Assembly: GCA_964019055.1 (NCBI GenBank)
Contig: OZ025206.1
Coordinates: 10,957,486-11,021,485, forward strand
Direction: 5' to 3'
Length of the DNA: 64,000 bases
Source of the DNA: Anthopleura xanthogrammica
Lineage: Eukaryota > Cnidaria > Anthozoa > Actiniaria > Actiniidae
Below the pieces are notes generated by a model. The model saw only the letters and a program-made list of their open reading frames with translations, did not search any database and was not told the DNA's origin. Every line of letters starts with the position of its first letter. Position 1 is the stretch's first letter. Of the stretch, positions 1 through 13,400 are shown one piece after another. A program made the position numbers and the translations under genes.

Positions 1-69
1 CAGACAAACCGAGCATTTGGATGCAATTGCGCTGGATAGGTAATTTGTTACTTTATTACGTGAACCGCC

Positions 70-275
70 TCTCGGTTGGCCCAGTTGATTGGGCTTAGGC
101 CTGTTGTGCTAGTGGTAGTGGGTTCAAGCCACGGTCGGACCAACACTCAGGGTCTTAAAATATCTGAGTAAAAAGCGCTGCTTTTGCTCCAACTAAAATC
201 ATCTACAATTGGTTATACCTTCGCCGTGACTCGGATGACCCGTCTCATTTAGACGTGTTAATACATACAAGGAGA
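70..275 (+). repeat. tRNA-derived SINE-like element
   Basis: TGGCCCAGTTG at 77..87 fits a pol III A box and GGTTCAAGCC at 121..130 fits a B box, 44 bp apart. The tail (ACACTCAGGGTCTT, then GACTCGGATGACCCGTCTC) matches a repeat style I know from coral and anemone genomes. It lies in the intron before A0. Confidence 0.6.
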
Positions 276-374
276 TCCGCAAGCTACAAATCTCGCAAAT
301 CTCGAGTCTCTAATAGTCTTTTTTCTTGTCATCATGTCTCATCATGAAACACCTCTGTTGACCAATAACGTTGA

Positions 375-452
375 GCGCACTTTCTGAAATTGTAGACAAC
401 GCGCACTTTCTGAAAGGGTAGACTACGCGCACTTTCTGAAATTGGGACAGTC
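375..452 (+). repeat. 26-bp tandem repeat, three copies
   Basis: GCGCACTTTCTGAAA recurs at 375, 401 and 427, separated by similar GTAGAC spacers. In the intron before A0; spurious open frames cross it. Confidence 0.9.
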
Positions 453-569
453 GGAAAAACAGTAAAGACCTTAACGTTTCCATGTATTGCAATGTTTACC
501 TGCGTGTACTTCAATAATTATCTAAATACAGTATCAGTTGTTTTAACATTTATTTATTTGTTTTTCCAG

Positions 570-745
570 AGCATCAGAGCCCCTGAAGCGAGCAGGTGTC
601 CATATGATTGCAGTTGGAATCGGAATGGATGCCGAACGAAAAGAATTGAGACTAATGACGAACCAAGATGAGGATGTTGTCATGACGGAATCGTTTGACG
701 CACTTTTGAAGAGAGTTAAAAGGTTTGCAGAAAAAGCCTGTGAAG
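570..745 (+). CDS. Gene A exon: module A0, second half
   Basis: This exon follows a ttttccag acceptor and encodes the C-terminal third of a vWA module (ASEPLKRAGVHMIAVGIG, then ELRLMT and a final ACEG). The ELRLMT and terminal Cys signature matches the MIDAS-intact class (A3, A7, A12). The first half is upstream of the window. Base 570 completes a split codon; alternatively the AG at 570-571 is the acceptor, so the exact start is uncertain by two bases. It ends with one base of the next codon before gtaagc. Confidence 0.85.
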
Positions 746-3700
746 GTAAGCAGAAAACATGAGTAGAATGACAGGAGTCTGAAAACACGAACTTCTATTT
801 GAAATAAAAACATGAAGTTTCAATACAAGGAATACCGACGATAACATTAACATCGTGTCCTTAATTACAAATAAATATGGTGTGAACATTTCGTTTTGTT
901 AACAAAAGTACGCATCATAATGGTCGTCGTTTATTTTGTGTAGTCCCCAGTGCTCCAGTAGTGAACGGCGACATCGTGTTCCTGATCGATTCATCATCTC
1001 CCGTCGACGCCAGCCAGTACCTAAAGCAGAAAGAATCAGTCAAATCCCTTGCCAGATATTTAAACGTCAAACCAGGCCATTCCAGAGCATCTCTCATAAC
1101 CTATGGTAGCACATCGTCTAAAGTTATCGATTTTAACAGCTACTCGACTCTTAGTGAATTTGATGCTGCTGTGGATCGTGCAGGAAGAGTTGGAGGACCC
1201 AGAAGAATCGACTACGCTCTGAATGCAGCTAAAGAGGCTCTTTATGAAGCGCGTCCCAACGTGCCTAAGGTATCTGTGAAGACTGACTTAATATTATCGT
1301 GTTGTGACTATTGCTGTGATCTGAATTAGGAAGTGCGGATTATGAGAACATTATAAGGGTTGTGCATAGTGCAGATTTCTTATGACTGAGAAAAACTTAC
1401 GGTACGGGCGTTCCGTGCTGTGACTATGATGGTTCCTTCTGCTATAGCATTCTGATTGGACGAACACTGACCTCGCACTATGTGATTGCTCGAGTTATGT
1501 CGGTTAGTGTATACTGCAGCCAGTTATGGATTTACTTTCCATCTTGATTTTCTTTTCTTTTTTTCTCTTTTTTTCATACTACGCGAATTGATGAAGCAAC
1601 TACTTTGATTTTCATTATTTTCTTCTTTCATTTCTACAGGTTGTTGTGCTCTTAACTGCAGGACGAACGTCTCCAGAAGTTACCGCCCGTGCCTTGCAAG
1701 GATCAGCCAAATCCCTCAGAAACATTGGAGCCAAAACATATGTAATAGCAATTGGAAAAGAACCAGATAAAACTAAGCTATTACCCACAGTTCAGGATCC
1801 CAAAGATATATTTAGAATACAAACATATGATTTGTTGCCTGTTGAACTGCCTACAACTGCGAGACAGATCAGTGATCGCACAGGTCAGTGCGCACTCTTC
1901 TCTACATTTTTAGCACAGAGTTTGGACGACTGTCAAAAACTCACGTTGTGGACGTACGGTGTCGATTTGCGCGCTGTGATTCGCCAATTTTTTTTCCAAA
2001 ACTCTCAATTTTTTAATTTATTTTTATGCGTTCTTTTTTTTTTTCATACATGCAGGAGCCCCGCCCAACTTCGGAGCGGACATCGTTTTCTTAGCAGACT
2101 CATCAGTTGACGTAAGTCCGTCAGACTTCACAAAACAAAAGTCCATGGTAAAGCTGATGGCTAATCTACTGAACATTCACTCGCTGAAATCACGTGCAGC
2201 ATTCGTTACCTATGGCAACACTGCTAATGTTGTGACGTCATTCCTTGACTATGGATCAAGCGCAGCGTTCGAAAGGTTTGTTATGACAAAATCTTTGTGT
2301 CGTTTTAATGTATGCTTGATAACCATTTTTAAATCAAAGAATAAAGGTGAAGTTATTTTTTCAGTGTTGCACAGTCATCCAAATTCAATTACCTTTACAT
2401 ACCTACGAATTCAAATATTACCAGGAAGCAGGAACAGCAATTTTCAGACGGGAATCGGCCAAGATTTTGTGAGAATATTTGAATATTTGCACGGATTGGT
2501 CGCCGTATTCCGATTCGGTGTATACGCGTTAATATTTATATATATATGTTTTTATCGTTTTATTTTTTTTTTTTATTTGTCTATATTATTTTTATTGTTA
2601 TATTGTTAAAGCATCGAGACCTAGTTAGATGCTTTGAAATAAAATTATTATTATTATTATATTTCGATAAGAAAATAATTTTTGTTCCCTTAAGAAGCAG
2701 CATCTGTTGCATGATATCAAGCAGTTGTCTTTTTCGAGTTTGTGGCCAGTCAGATTTCGATGTGATCCAACCTTTATCACTAAGTTATGAATTCAAATAG
2801 AATGATGGCGGTGGTGGTGATGATCCCAAGATATGCTCTAGATTTAGAAACATGGTGATGCAAACGCCACGAACAACAAATCTGCCTGTATACAGTGGAT
2901 CAACTGAATACAGATTTAACTGGATATGTGAAATCATGAAATTTAAGTGACAATTTCCATTTTTTTTTTTTTTTTTTTTTTTTTCATTTATGACAATTTT
3001 CATTTTTTTAACACAGGCTGGTCGATAATGCACCTCCAGTCAATGGCACAAGACGAATGGACAAAGCCATCGACACAGCAACTCAACTCATGCTACAGGC
3101 GCGTTCTGGGGTCCCAAAAATCGTTGTTCTCCTAACAGGAGGAAAAGATGGGGTCAACGCACAACCCCTTGGTGTGGCTGTACAGCGACTAAAAGATTTG
3201 GGGATTCGTTCGTATGTTATAGCGTTCGGTGCAAAACCTGATCTGGAGCATCTGCGACCAGTTGTAGATAAATCTGAGAATCTGTTGTTCTACCCTGTAT
3301 CTAAAAACCTCAGGCCAAAGGGACCAGAAACAGCCAGACACGTGGCATTCAGTAAGTACACAATAGAAGATCCTTTCACAGTCGCTATATTGGTTAAATT
3401 GAAACCAAGATGGTGGCCATGCCTTTTGCTTTAATTCCTTCAATTTTTCATTGGGACACTGTACTTTACGTTTTTCCCGTGCTCTCAAAAGTTAGAATAC
3501 AACTGAAAACAAAATGGCGGCCGTAATAATAAAATAAAAATAATAAATTCAAATTCCTTCTCTTTTTGATCGAGGCCCTCCTATTTTCTTTGTGCATGCT
3601 CCCAAAAGTTAGAATACCTTACCCCTATCGAAAAGGACCAGAATTATCTTACAAATAGTGGAATAAAGACTTCAAATTTCTAGGAGTATCAAAACATTAT

Positions 3701-4395
3701 TTGAGAGTTTATTTTGTTACATAATGAAAGCACTCACCTAAATTTAGTTACGTGTTGATTGAACGTCTTCTTCATTTTCAGCGTCTCCAATCTGCAACGC
3801 TCCCGTGGACTTAGCTTTCATCGTAGATTCATCTGGAAGCATCAGCCGATCAAATTACGTCAAAATGAAACAATTCGTCTCTCGCATGGCAAGTCTGTTC
3901 AACATCTCTCCAACTGGTACACGCGTGGCTGTTATACTTTACAGTAACGAAGCAAGAACTGAGATTGACTTTGGTTCCTACTCAACTCATTCTTCTTTCC
4001 GGGATGCTGTTACAAGGCTTCCGCATCAGAGAGGCCTGACAAGGATAGACCGTGCCCTGAAGGTTGCGTACGATGACCTGTTTGGTCCAACTGGATCATC
4101 GCGTCGTGGCGTACAGAAAATAGCTGTATTGATAACTGATGGTAAACAGACTCCTGCAGTTGATGCAGTTCCTCTTAATCAGGTAAAATAATGACACGTA
4201 TGTTTAGGTTTGCGTCTTTTTGGTGGATGATTATGAATGGGATGATTCATGGAACTGCATGTTGGAGAGTATTATTATATGATGTCTATGTTGACGAGCG
4301 GTGATGGTGGCGTTGTTGTTGTTGTCGATGCTGAGGAGGAAGAGGAGGACTCAGGTCGATCTGATGATGATGATGGAGAAAATGATGATGATAAA

Positions 4396-4428
<33 letters not shown>

Positions 4429-7400
4429 GGTGATGAAGAGGAAGAGAAGTTTGAATTTAATACTCTTTGCGCCTTTTCACTAGGCGTCCGAGCCCCTGAG
4501 GCAAAGTGAAGTAGAAATCCTAGCTATTGGTGTAGGAAGTCAAGCGGAGAGAAGCGAATTAAGACTGATGACCAAACGAGAAGAGGATGTGTTCATGACC
4601 ATTTCCTTTGATGATCTGTTGATCAAGGCTGTACAGTTTTCACAAAGCGCATGTAACAGTAAGTCTATAACCAAATGAGTAGATAGTACTTTAATCTAAA
4701 CCAGCTATTGGTAAATTGCAAATCCTAGTGTAATATTTTTGCCATTTTTTAAAATTCAATTTTAAACCGTTCCAGTCCCAAAGAAGCCAATGGACGCTAA
4801 TGCTGACGTCATATTTCTCATGGATTCCTCGTACATCGTCGGACCACAGAGATACCACACAGAAAAGGACTTCGTGCGTTCCCTCGCACGGTATTTGAAC
4901 GTAACGGTCGGAAACACTCGCGCAGCTGTAGTTACCTATGGTAAAAACGCAACTAGAGTCCTCAGCTTCACAGATCACAAGACAGTCGCAGAGTTTGAGA
5001 GAAAGCTATTAAACGCCCCGTCGGTGGGAGGGGTTAGGAGAATTGACTACGCCATTAAGGCTGCAGAAGATCTTCTTGCAGAAACCAGGCCAAATGCCAA
5101 AAAGATTGTAGTATTGCTTACCGCTGGCCAACAAGCTCGTGTTATCGACTCCAAAGCGTTAGACCTGGCGGCCAAGCCTCTTCGGGATGCGGGAGCTCAG
5201 ACGTTCGTGATTTCGATCGGAGATGATCCAAAGGAGCGCGAAATACGCCAGATACTTGTCAATCCCAGGGATAACTTCAAAGTCGGATCGTTTGATGTTC
5301 TCTACCCAAGAGCTTATCCTATTGCGAGGGAAATAGCCAAGGCTCCAGGTAACACCTACAGTCACTTTCAATACGGGAACCAGAAGGTCAAAATCGTTAG
5401 GATTTCTTCTTCTGCCAGTCAAAATATACACTCCAGACCTCTGAATATTTAACTTTGGGGCCAGTTGCTTAGATGACTTACTTGAATATTTTTGTATTCT
5501 ATTGAAACCTCCGCGATGTGCGGCGTTAGTGATAAATTGGTTTGGATAAGATGGTAGCGATACGGCAACACTTTCGTTTTGCGCCTGCTCGCGCCATAAA
5601 TGCTACTTCTGAATAAGATTCTAAGGACAGAATATGACATTAATAACAAAAATATAAAACTGGTCATTTTTCAACGCAAAACTATCCATGGATAATTCTA
5701 TGGTGACTGGAAAAATTGAAAATACTTTTAGGGGCAAAGGGTATGAACCTGAGTAAATTTTTTCGGCAATTGATTGAGCAATTGAATCCTGTAGAATTTC
5801 TAACATTCATATCTAAGGAAAGACCACAAATATTACAATAAAATGAAAGTGAAATAAACTTTTACAATTCTTTTAGCTCCACAGAAACCAGCTAAACCTG
5901 AGGACATCAACGCAGATATTCTCTTCCTCGTCGACTCGTCGTCTCCTGTCAGCAAAGGGGACTTTCAAAGGCAAAAAGACTTCGTCTCATCGATCGCTAG
6001 GTATCTCAGTGTAGGTCCTGGAAAATCAAGAGGTTCTCTCATCATCTACGGAGGACAAGCCAGACAAGTGATCAACTTCAATGGCTACATAACATACGAA
6101 GACTTCGTTGATCAAGTTAATAAAGCGCCTTATTTGGTTGGGCCAAGACGTATAGACGAAGCAATGGCACTAGCTGTTGATTCGTTTAAGAATTCAAGAC
6201 CCAACGTCCCCAAGATAACAGTTCTATTAACCACAGGACCTCAAACGCCAGTCCCGGGACATACGCCCTTGAATCAGGCAGTGAAGCCCTTGCTTGACAA
6301 CAACATCAGGCCATATATTGTTGCTATTGGACGAGATATCAACCAATGGGATTTGAGTACAGCTGTAGCTGGACCTGAGGATGTATTTCCTGTGAATAAC
6401 ACGGAACAGCTTCAACCAAGAGCGAGTCCTATTGCAAAGGAAATAGCAGGAAGGGCAGGTGGGTATTATTGTTAAACCGTACTGTGCAGTTTGTTTCAAG
6501 GCGCAGACACACGATGCGCAGTCGCAAAAGTTAGAGATCACACCGTGTGACCACCCGTGTGACAGGTCGCCGACGACGTCGCAAAAAGTAGAAACGAGTA
6601 CTACTTTCGGCATCGCGCGCGAAGAACCGCACTTCTGAAACACAACGTCGCATGCTGCTCACACGGTGCGATCTAGTTTTTGCAACGTTGCATGAAAAAT
6701 CGCGTCGTTTCTCCGCACCTTTATTCTTTTCTATGAAAAAAAATGTTCTCTGTGAACAAGAATATTGTCAACAGGAAATCAGTTTCTCAAACAAATATTA
6801 ACTGTTAATTGGCATAACTTCAAACTTCTCACCCTTCTTTGTTAGGAGCACCACCTGGATTTATAACAGATGTGATCTTCCTAGTCGACTCGTCATGGCA
6901 AGTTAACCGCAGAAACTTTAAATTAGAGAAAGACTTTGTGAAGCATATGGCTCGTCTACTAAACGTTAAACGGGGAAAATCCCGCGCTGCCATGGTAACA
7001 TATGGAGTAAATCCTCGAAATGTCTTCAGATATGGTGACCATGTTGATCGGTCAGGTTTGGAGAATGCCGTAAATAACGCTCCATATATAGGAGGGGTTC
7101 GCCGCATGGATCTTGCTTTGAGTGCCACCAGACAACTTTTGTCTGAAGCTCGTCCCGATGTAAAGAAAACCGTTGTCCTTGTCACAGCTGGAAGAGAAGG
7201 TATTGGAGCAAGCCCGCTTAATCCCATTGCCCGACAGATTCAAGAATCCGGCGCTAAGACATACGTAGTTGCTATTGGTAACAGACGAAATATGGAAGAA
7301 CTTCAACCTGTGGTTCAAAATCAAGCCGACATCTTTCCTGTTTATAGTTTTGTTGGGTTAAGGCCGAAAGCTCCTCCGATCGCAAGACACATCGCGAACA

Positions 7401-10400
7401 GTAAGTGATCTTTAACAAGGAGACTTTTCAGGTGTTAAATAAGCAAAAGAGGAGAGCCCTGTGCTCCACGAGGCAGATGCGTTGGAAGGGGAAGCAAAGG
7501 AGCAAACGCCCCCTCCTAAAAATTGTTTTTCTATTATGTCTCGTGATTTGGCGAAACATTTTGCACCAAAACGTACGCACGCACTTATTCCTCCCTTTTA
7601 ACTCTGGGACTCTCGCTACACCACTGCGATGTTTTGCGCTGCTTATGTTTGTTGGTTCTCTTCTGGAGCCGGTTGTACGAAGCCTGGATAAAGTTATCCA
7701 CCGGATAACAGTTATCTAGTGTATAGAATTCAGTTGTATAGGTTTTATCCGCTGGATAGCGCTATTCAGGCTTCGTACAACTGGCTCCTCTTCTTTGAGG
7801 GTTTTTCGGGGTTCTATTCACTTTCTTTGCGGTCTAGTGTAATTGGCCGATGCTGTATGAAACGCTTTGTCCACATGGAACAAATTACAGACATTTCGCT
7901 CAGCATGCAGCTCACTGCAAACCTTGAATTGCCGCACGGCCTAGATATTTAAAATTTCTTCTCTATGTTGTCGCCCTTGCTAACATTTATTTCTTCCAAC
8001 TAAGGACATCTTTTTATTTTCATTCCACTAACTTTTTGCTTTCACTTTCCTTTTTCTTGTACTTCTCAAGGAGCACAGACATGCCAGCATCCTGTAGACA
8101 TCGCTTTCATCGTTGATTCATCAGGAAGCATCAGCAGGAGAAACTACGTCAAAATAAAATCATTTGTTTCACGCATTGCTCGTACATTCGACATCTCACC
8201 AACTGGATCTCACGCTGCAGTAATTCTCTACAGTAACGACGCCGAGACAGTTATCAACTTTAACCAACAAACAAACGTCGATGACTTCTCTCGCGCCGTT
8301 CAAAGTCTTCCTCATCAAAGAGGCAAAACACGAATCGACCGAGCTCTTCAAAAAGCGTATCAAGATCTGTTCGGTCCTGGTGGAACAGCGCGCAGAGGAG
8401 TTCAGAAAATTGCTCTTATTTTAACTGACGGCGAACAGACAAAAACAGCGGACTCGATTGAGTTAGATGAGGCTGCGTCGCCTCTTAAAAGAGAAGGTGT
8501 CTACATGATTTCGGTTGGAATAGGAAAGTACGCAAATAGAAAAGAACTAAGGTTGATGGCGGAGAGTGATAATGATGTTATTATGGCCATTTCGTTTGAT
8601 GATTTACAGAAGAAAGTGGTTTCTTTTGAAAAGAAGGCTTGTGAAGGTAAGATATGAAGCATTGCATCGTGTTTCAATTAGTATGTATGAGAGTGAAGGA
8701 TTGAAACTCGAAAATTTAGTGGCTAGGGGACTAAAGCTCTACCCCTCCCACAAACTCCACCCTCTTCGATCCACGGTGAACACCTGAAAACCTGTACACT
8801 GAACACCTGAAAAACTTATTTCGTTAGCGCGTCAACAAAGTTGTTGCATAAATGGTATTCACTAAATTTCCATCTCGTTGAATATTCTACTCTATTCAAT
8901 TCTATTGGAACTGTATTCTCTGATTAGTGCAGCCTTGAGTATTAATTAAGTTATTCATTCATATTTGATCATCTTCTCTTGTGATACAAGGGCCAAGAAA
9001 ACCAACCAACGTCAACGCTGATGTCATCTTCCTGGTCGATTCCTCCTCAAGCGTACCTCAATCCAGTTACCAACAAGAAAAAGACTTCGTTAAACAAATA
9101 TCCAAATACCTCAACGTTAATCCCGGAAGATCCAGAGCTGCTTACGTAAGCTACGGAGACCAAGCAAGAACTGTCTTCAAATTCAATGATTATAGATCTT
9201 ACGCAGAATATGAAGGATTGGTTGATGGTGCGCCTTATGTTGGAGGACAGAGGAGGATGGACAGAGCTTTAGACGCAGCGAGTACGCTTCTTACTGAAAC
9301 AAGACCATCTGCACCAAAGATCGTCGTTCTTTTAACAGCTGGGAGACAGTCGCTTGGTGTTAACAGAAGGTTAATTGACGAAGCTGCAGCTCGCCTTCGA
9401 GATAAGGGCGCGAAGACTTATGTAATTGCGATTGGCGCGGGACCGAATAAAAATGAACTTAGGGGAGCCGTTGATCGACCAGAAGATATAATCCCAGTCA
9501 GATCCTTCAACAAGTTAAGCCCTAAAGCCTCGCCGATCTCTAGAGAATTGGCGGGCGGAACAGGTTAGTTTACACCGCACAATTTCTTTTTTTTTCTACG
9601 GTACAATATGTTCCTCCCTTAAAATAGAATGCAATGGTGCAATAGAGAATATTTTGTATGGCTTCGGCACGGCAATGGTATAGAATTACGCGCAGAATCG
9701 TACAATTTACAGTTACGACAAAAAAGGGTGTGGTGTGGACGTCAATCGAAGTGTTTCCATGACATTATTGGTTAACAAAAAGTTTTGAACGGCACGTGCC
9801 AATGGGATGTCATGAAAACGCCTTGATTGACGTCCACCAAAAACGTCTTCGTCGCAACGAAGCAGCGTGCTATATTGAGAGCGCGCAGTCTGGTCTTCTT
9901 TTTGGAAATTTTGCGCAGTACTTATAGGCGTACGACCTGCACTAAGTTTTCACAGTCATGAAAAAAAATGCTCCATACACATACATACGATGCCATTTTC
10001 ACTAGAAGATCATAGAATGGTTACTAAAACTTAGTGTAAGCACATGCTGTCAATGTAGTAGACTATAGCATAGTGTAATAGCATGTTACAATTATATGGG
10101 TACGTTAAGAAGACGATGGAATACGTTGCCACACTACAGTAGCATCATACAAGTGATAGTCCTAGCTGTTAGATGAAGTTTCTCTCTTTCATTCCTTTTC
10201 AGCTCCGCTAATTGATTCGCGCTGGTCTGCTGACGTCGTCTTCCTTGTTGACTCCTCAAACACCGTCAGCGAAGAAGACTTCAAAAAAGAAAAGACAGTC
10301 GTCAAGACTATGGCCAGACATTTCAATGTGTCTCCAGGGAGGTCCAGAGCATCGGTGATTACTTACGGCAACAGCAACAGACGAGCAACTGGCTTTGACG

Positions 10401-13400
10401 GCTACAAAAATATCCAAGAATTTGATAACAGAGTAGATCAAGCTCCAAGGATTGGTGGACGAAGAAGAATTGATCGTGCGCTAGAAACAGCCGTAAGCGA
10501 GCTTCGCCAGTCACAACCAACTTCTAGAAAAATAGTAGTTATTCTGACATCTGGACGAGAGACTCAGGAATTAGACACAAAAACAATGATCGAGGCCTCG
10601 GAACCTCTTCGACGACTTGGAGTGCAGACGTATGTCATGGCGATAGGTCGAAATCCAAATGGACAAGAACTTCGTCCAGTTGTTGGTCAGCCTGAGGATA
10701 TATTCTTCATTAAAGACTTCGATGGGTTGCCTTCAAAATCAACACCAGTCGCGAATGAAATACTCAAACGATCAGGTAAATTGGCCTCTTATGTTACATT
10801 TAGGGCCGGGGAAGGGGAGGGTTACTGGGTTGAGTCATGGTTTGGTTCACAGATCGAATTGGCATGATGGGTCTTGCGGGGGACATAACCTGTAAAAAGA
10901 ACTTGAATCAAGAGAGATTTACGACAAACTCTCTGACTAATTGTGGGATGGAGAGTCCAGGAACTCGAGACCTCTAAAGATAGGGGCCCAAACACTACAC
11001 CGCCCTTGATTTTCTCAGTACAACATTCCAGTATCTTAAGGTTGACTTTGACTTACACATTGTGACTGATTTTTTAAAGGTGATAAGCCAGGGCCATTCA
11101 ATGGAGATGTCATCTTTCTGATGGACTCGTCTACCCCTATTAGTTCTCTTCAATACTACCACGAGAAAAAACTCGTCAAAATAATATCCAAATACCTGAA
11201 TGTCGCCCCAAACCAGTCAAGAGCAGCCGTCCTTACATATGGATGGGATCCTGAAATCGTCACAGACTTCGTAGGATATCGAACGGTCGCAGACTTCGAG
11301 AGACGTGTTGACAATGCGGTTTCTAAAGGAGGTCCCAGAAGAATTGACAAGGCATTAGATGAGGCCGTAAACATTGCCAAATCAACGAGACCTGGTTATC
11401 CAAAGATTGCTGTTTTGTTGACAGCCGGGCGTCAGAGTTCTGATGCCAGTGACTTACGGAATGCTGCACAACGCCTAAGGGACCTGGGCATTAAGTCTTA
11501 TGTTGTAGGAATCGGACGAGAGCCTAATAAAGCAGAATTACAGCCTGTAGTTGACAAGCCAGACGATATCTTCAATAGTGATGTCTTTAATACCTTGCAG
11601 TCAGTAGCACGACCAACTGCACGCAATATGGTTAGACGACTTGGTAAGAACACTTGTTTTTCGACCTTAGAGAACAAAGGCGTCCTCCCACAGAACGTCG
11701 TCAATCTCAAAAGGATGATATTTCTAGCATTCTCTTTGTAGTATATATGTGAAGCCAGATCTTATTAAAATTGTACATGGGCACGATGCCATTGCACGTG
11801 ACGTCAAAACAGCTCAATTTGGACGACAAAACAAAAGAATTTCAATCTCCTTAGAATTAGGAACCTACTGTTTTGTCCTCCAAATTGAGCTGCATTCCGA
11901 CGTGCTGCAAGGGGGTCTATACTCAGCGTATTGTTTTATGAAACCGTTTAGAAATTGCATAGTCTGCCAACTGCCTGCTGCCTTTTAAAAAAACCGATTA
12001 CACGAGTGCATTAATAACAGATTCCGAAGGCGTATCCTTTTTTCAGTTTAATGCGCAAGGACACAGCGTACATGCCTTGGTTTTATTAAGATTAAGTCAA
12101 AATAGTTGAAATTGATATGCCTGTTTATTCATTTACTTTTTCAGGAGCTCCGCTCAGTTTTTCAGCAGATGTCATATTTGTTGCTGATGCTTCCAAGGAA
12201 GTTTCTTTACCCGACTTCAAAAGAGAGAAACAACTTGTTAGTTATCTCGCAAGACTGCTAAACATCAAGCCCCAAGGCTCAAGGGGCGCCTTGATAACAT
12301 TCGCAGATTCTCCAAAAACAAATATCATTTTTGACAGCTATAAAGATCTACCCGACTTCCAAAAACAAGTAGGGAACTCTCCATACATTGGAGGTGCAAG
12401 AAGAATAGACAGAGCTGTCAGATCAGCAGCCGAGTTGATGAAGCTAGCAAGACCCGATACCTCGAAGATTGTAGTTCTACTGACTAACGGAAGGCAGCCT
12501 CAAGGAGCAGAAGGAATGAGGGAAGTTACAAGACCTCTCCGAGAACTTGGCGCAAAGACATTTGTTGTTGCGGTTGGCTCTCAACCAAACTTTCTAGATT
12601 TATCTGGAGCAGTTGACAAACCTGATGACCTAATGAAGTTTGTCGATTTTGACGCTGTTCTTCCAAAAGGGCCAGATATTTCCCGACATATCTCATCAAG
12701 TGAGTCTCACATTAACGTTTTATAAAATATTTTATAACTAATACAGGCATACTTATCAAGCTTTAATTTTACGTTTTTACAGGCATTCCATCATGCAGTG
12801 CAGTAGCAGACATTGCCTTCCTCGTTGATTCTTCTGGAAGCATCGGCCGAAAAAATTATGTAAAAATAAAAGAATTCGTCTCTGAATTCGCCAAGAATTT
12901 CCACATTTCTTCGTCAGGATCTCGCGCTGCTGTTATTCTTTACAGCAGCGACGCGAAGACAGAAATCTTCTTCGGTGACCACTCAAGCTGGGATGCCTTC
13001 AGCAATGCAGTTCTCGACTTAGACCACCAAAGAGGTCTGACAAGAATAGACCGTGCCTTACAGCTTGCAAGCAGGGATTTGTTCGGTCCTGGTGGATCGG
13101 CGCGTAGAGGAGTACAGAAGATAGCTGTTGTACTAACAGATGGAAAGCAGACTGTTAGTTCTGACGCTCAGCCGCTTGATATTGCATCGGAGCCCTTGAG
13201 GAAGGAGGGTGTGTACATCTTTGCGATAGGTATTGGTAAAGAGGTCGATAGAAAAGAACTCCGGTTGATGACCGAGAATGACGCAGATGTCGTTGTGGCT
13301 GATTCCTTTGATGACTTGAGAAACAGAGTTGATACACTGGGAAAAAGTTCTTGTGAAGGTAAGTAATTATTATATAGTTATGCGGTTTCGGTTCTGAGAG

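Noticed and set aside
70..140. Functional tRNA gene at the A/B box sequence
   Set aside because: The A and B boxes are present, but I could not fold a complete cloverleaf and the tail matches a dispersed repeat, so it is called a SINE-like element.
4249..4509. Acidic open frame in the A3 intron
   Set aside because: Its Asp/Glu/Gly runs come from GAT/GGT repeats, and it lies between a good donor at 4183 and acceptor at 4483 that restore the vWA frame.
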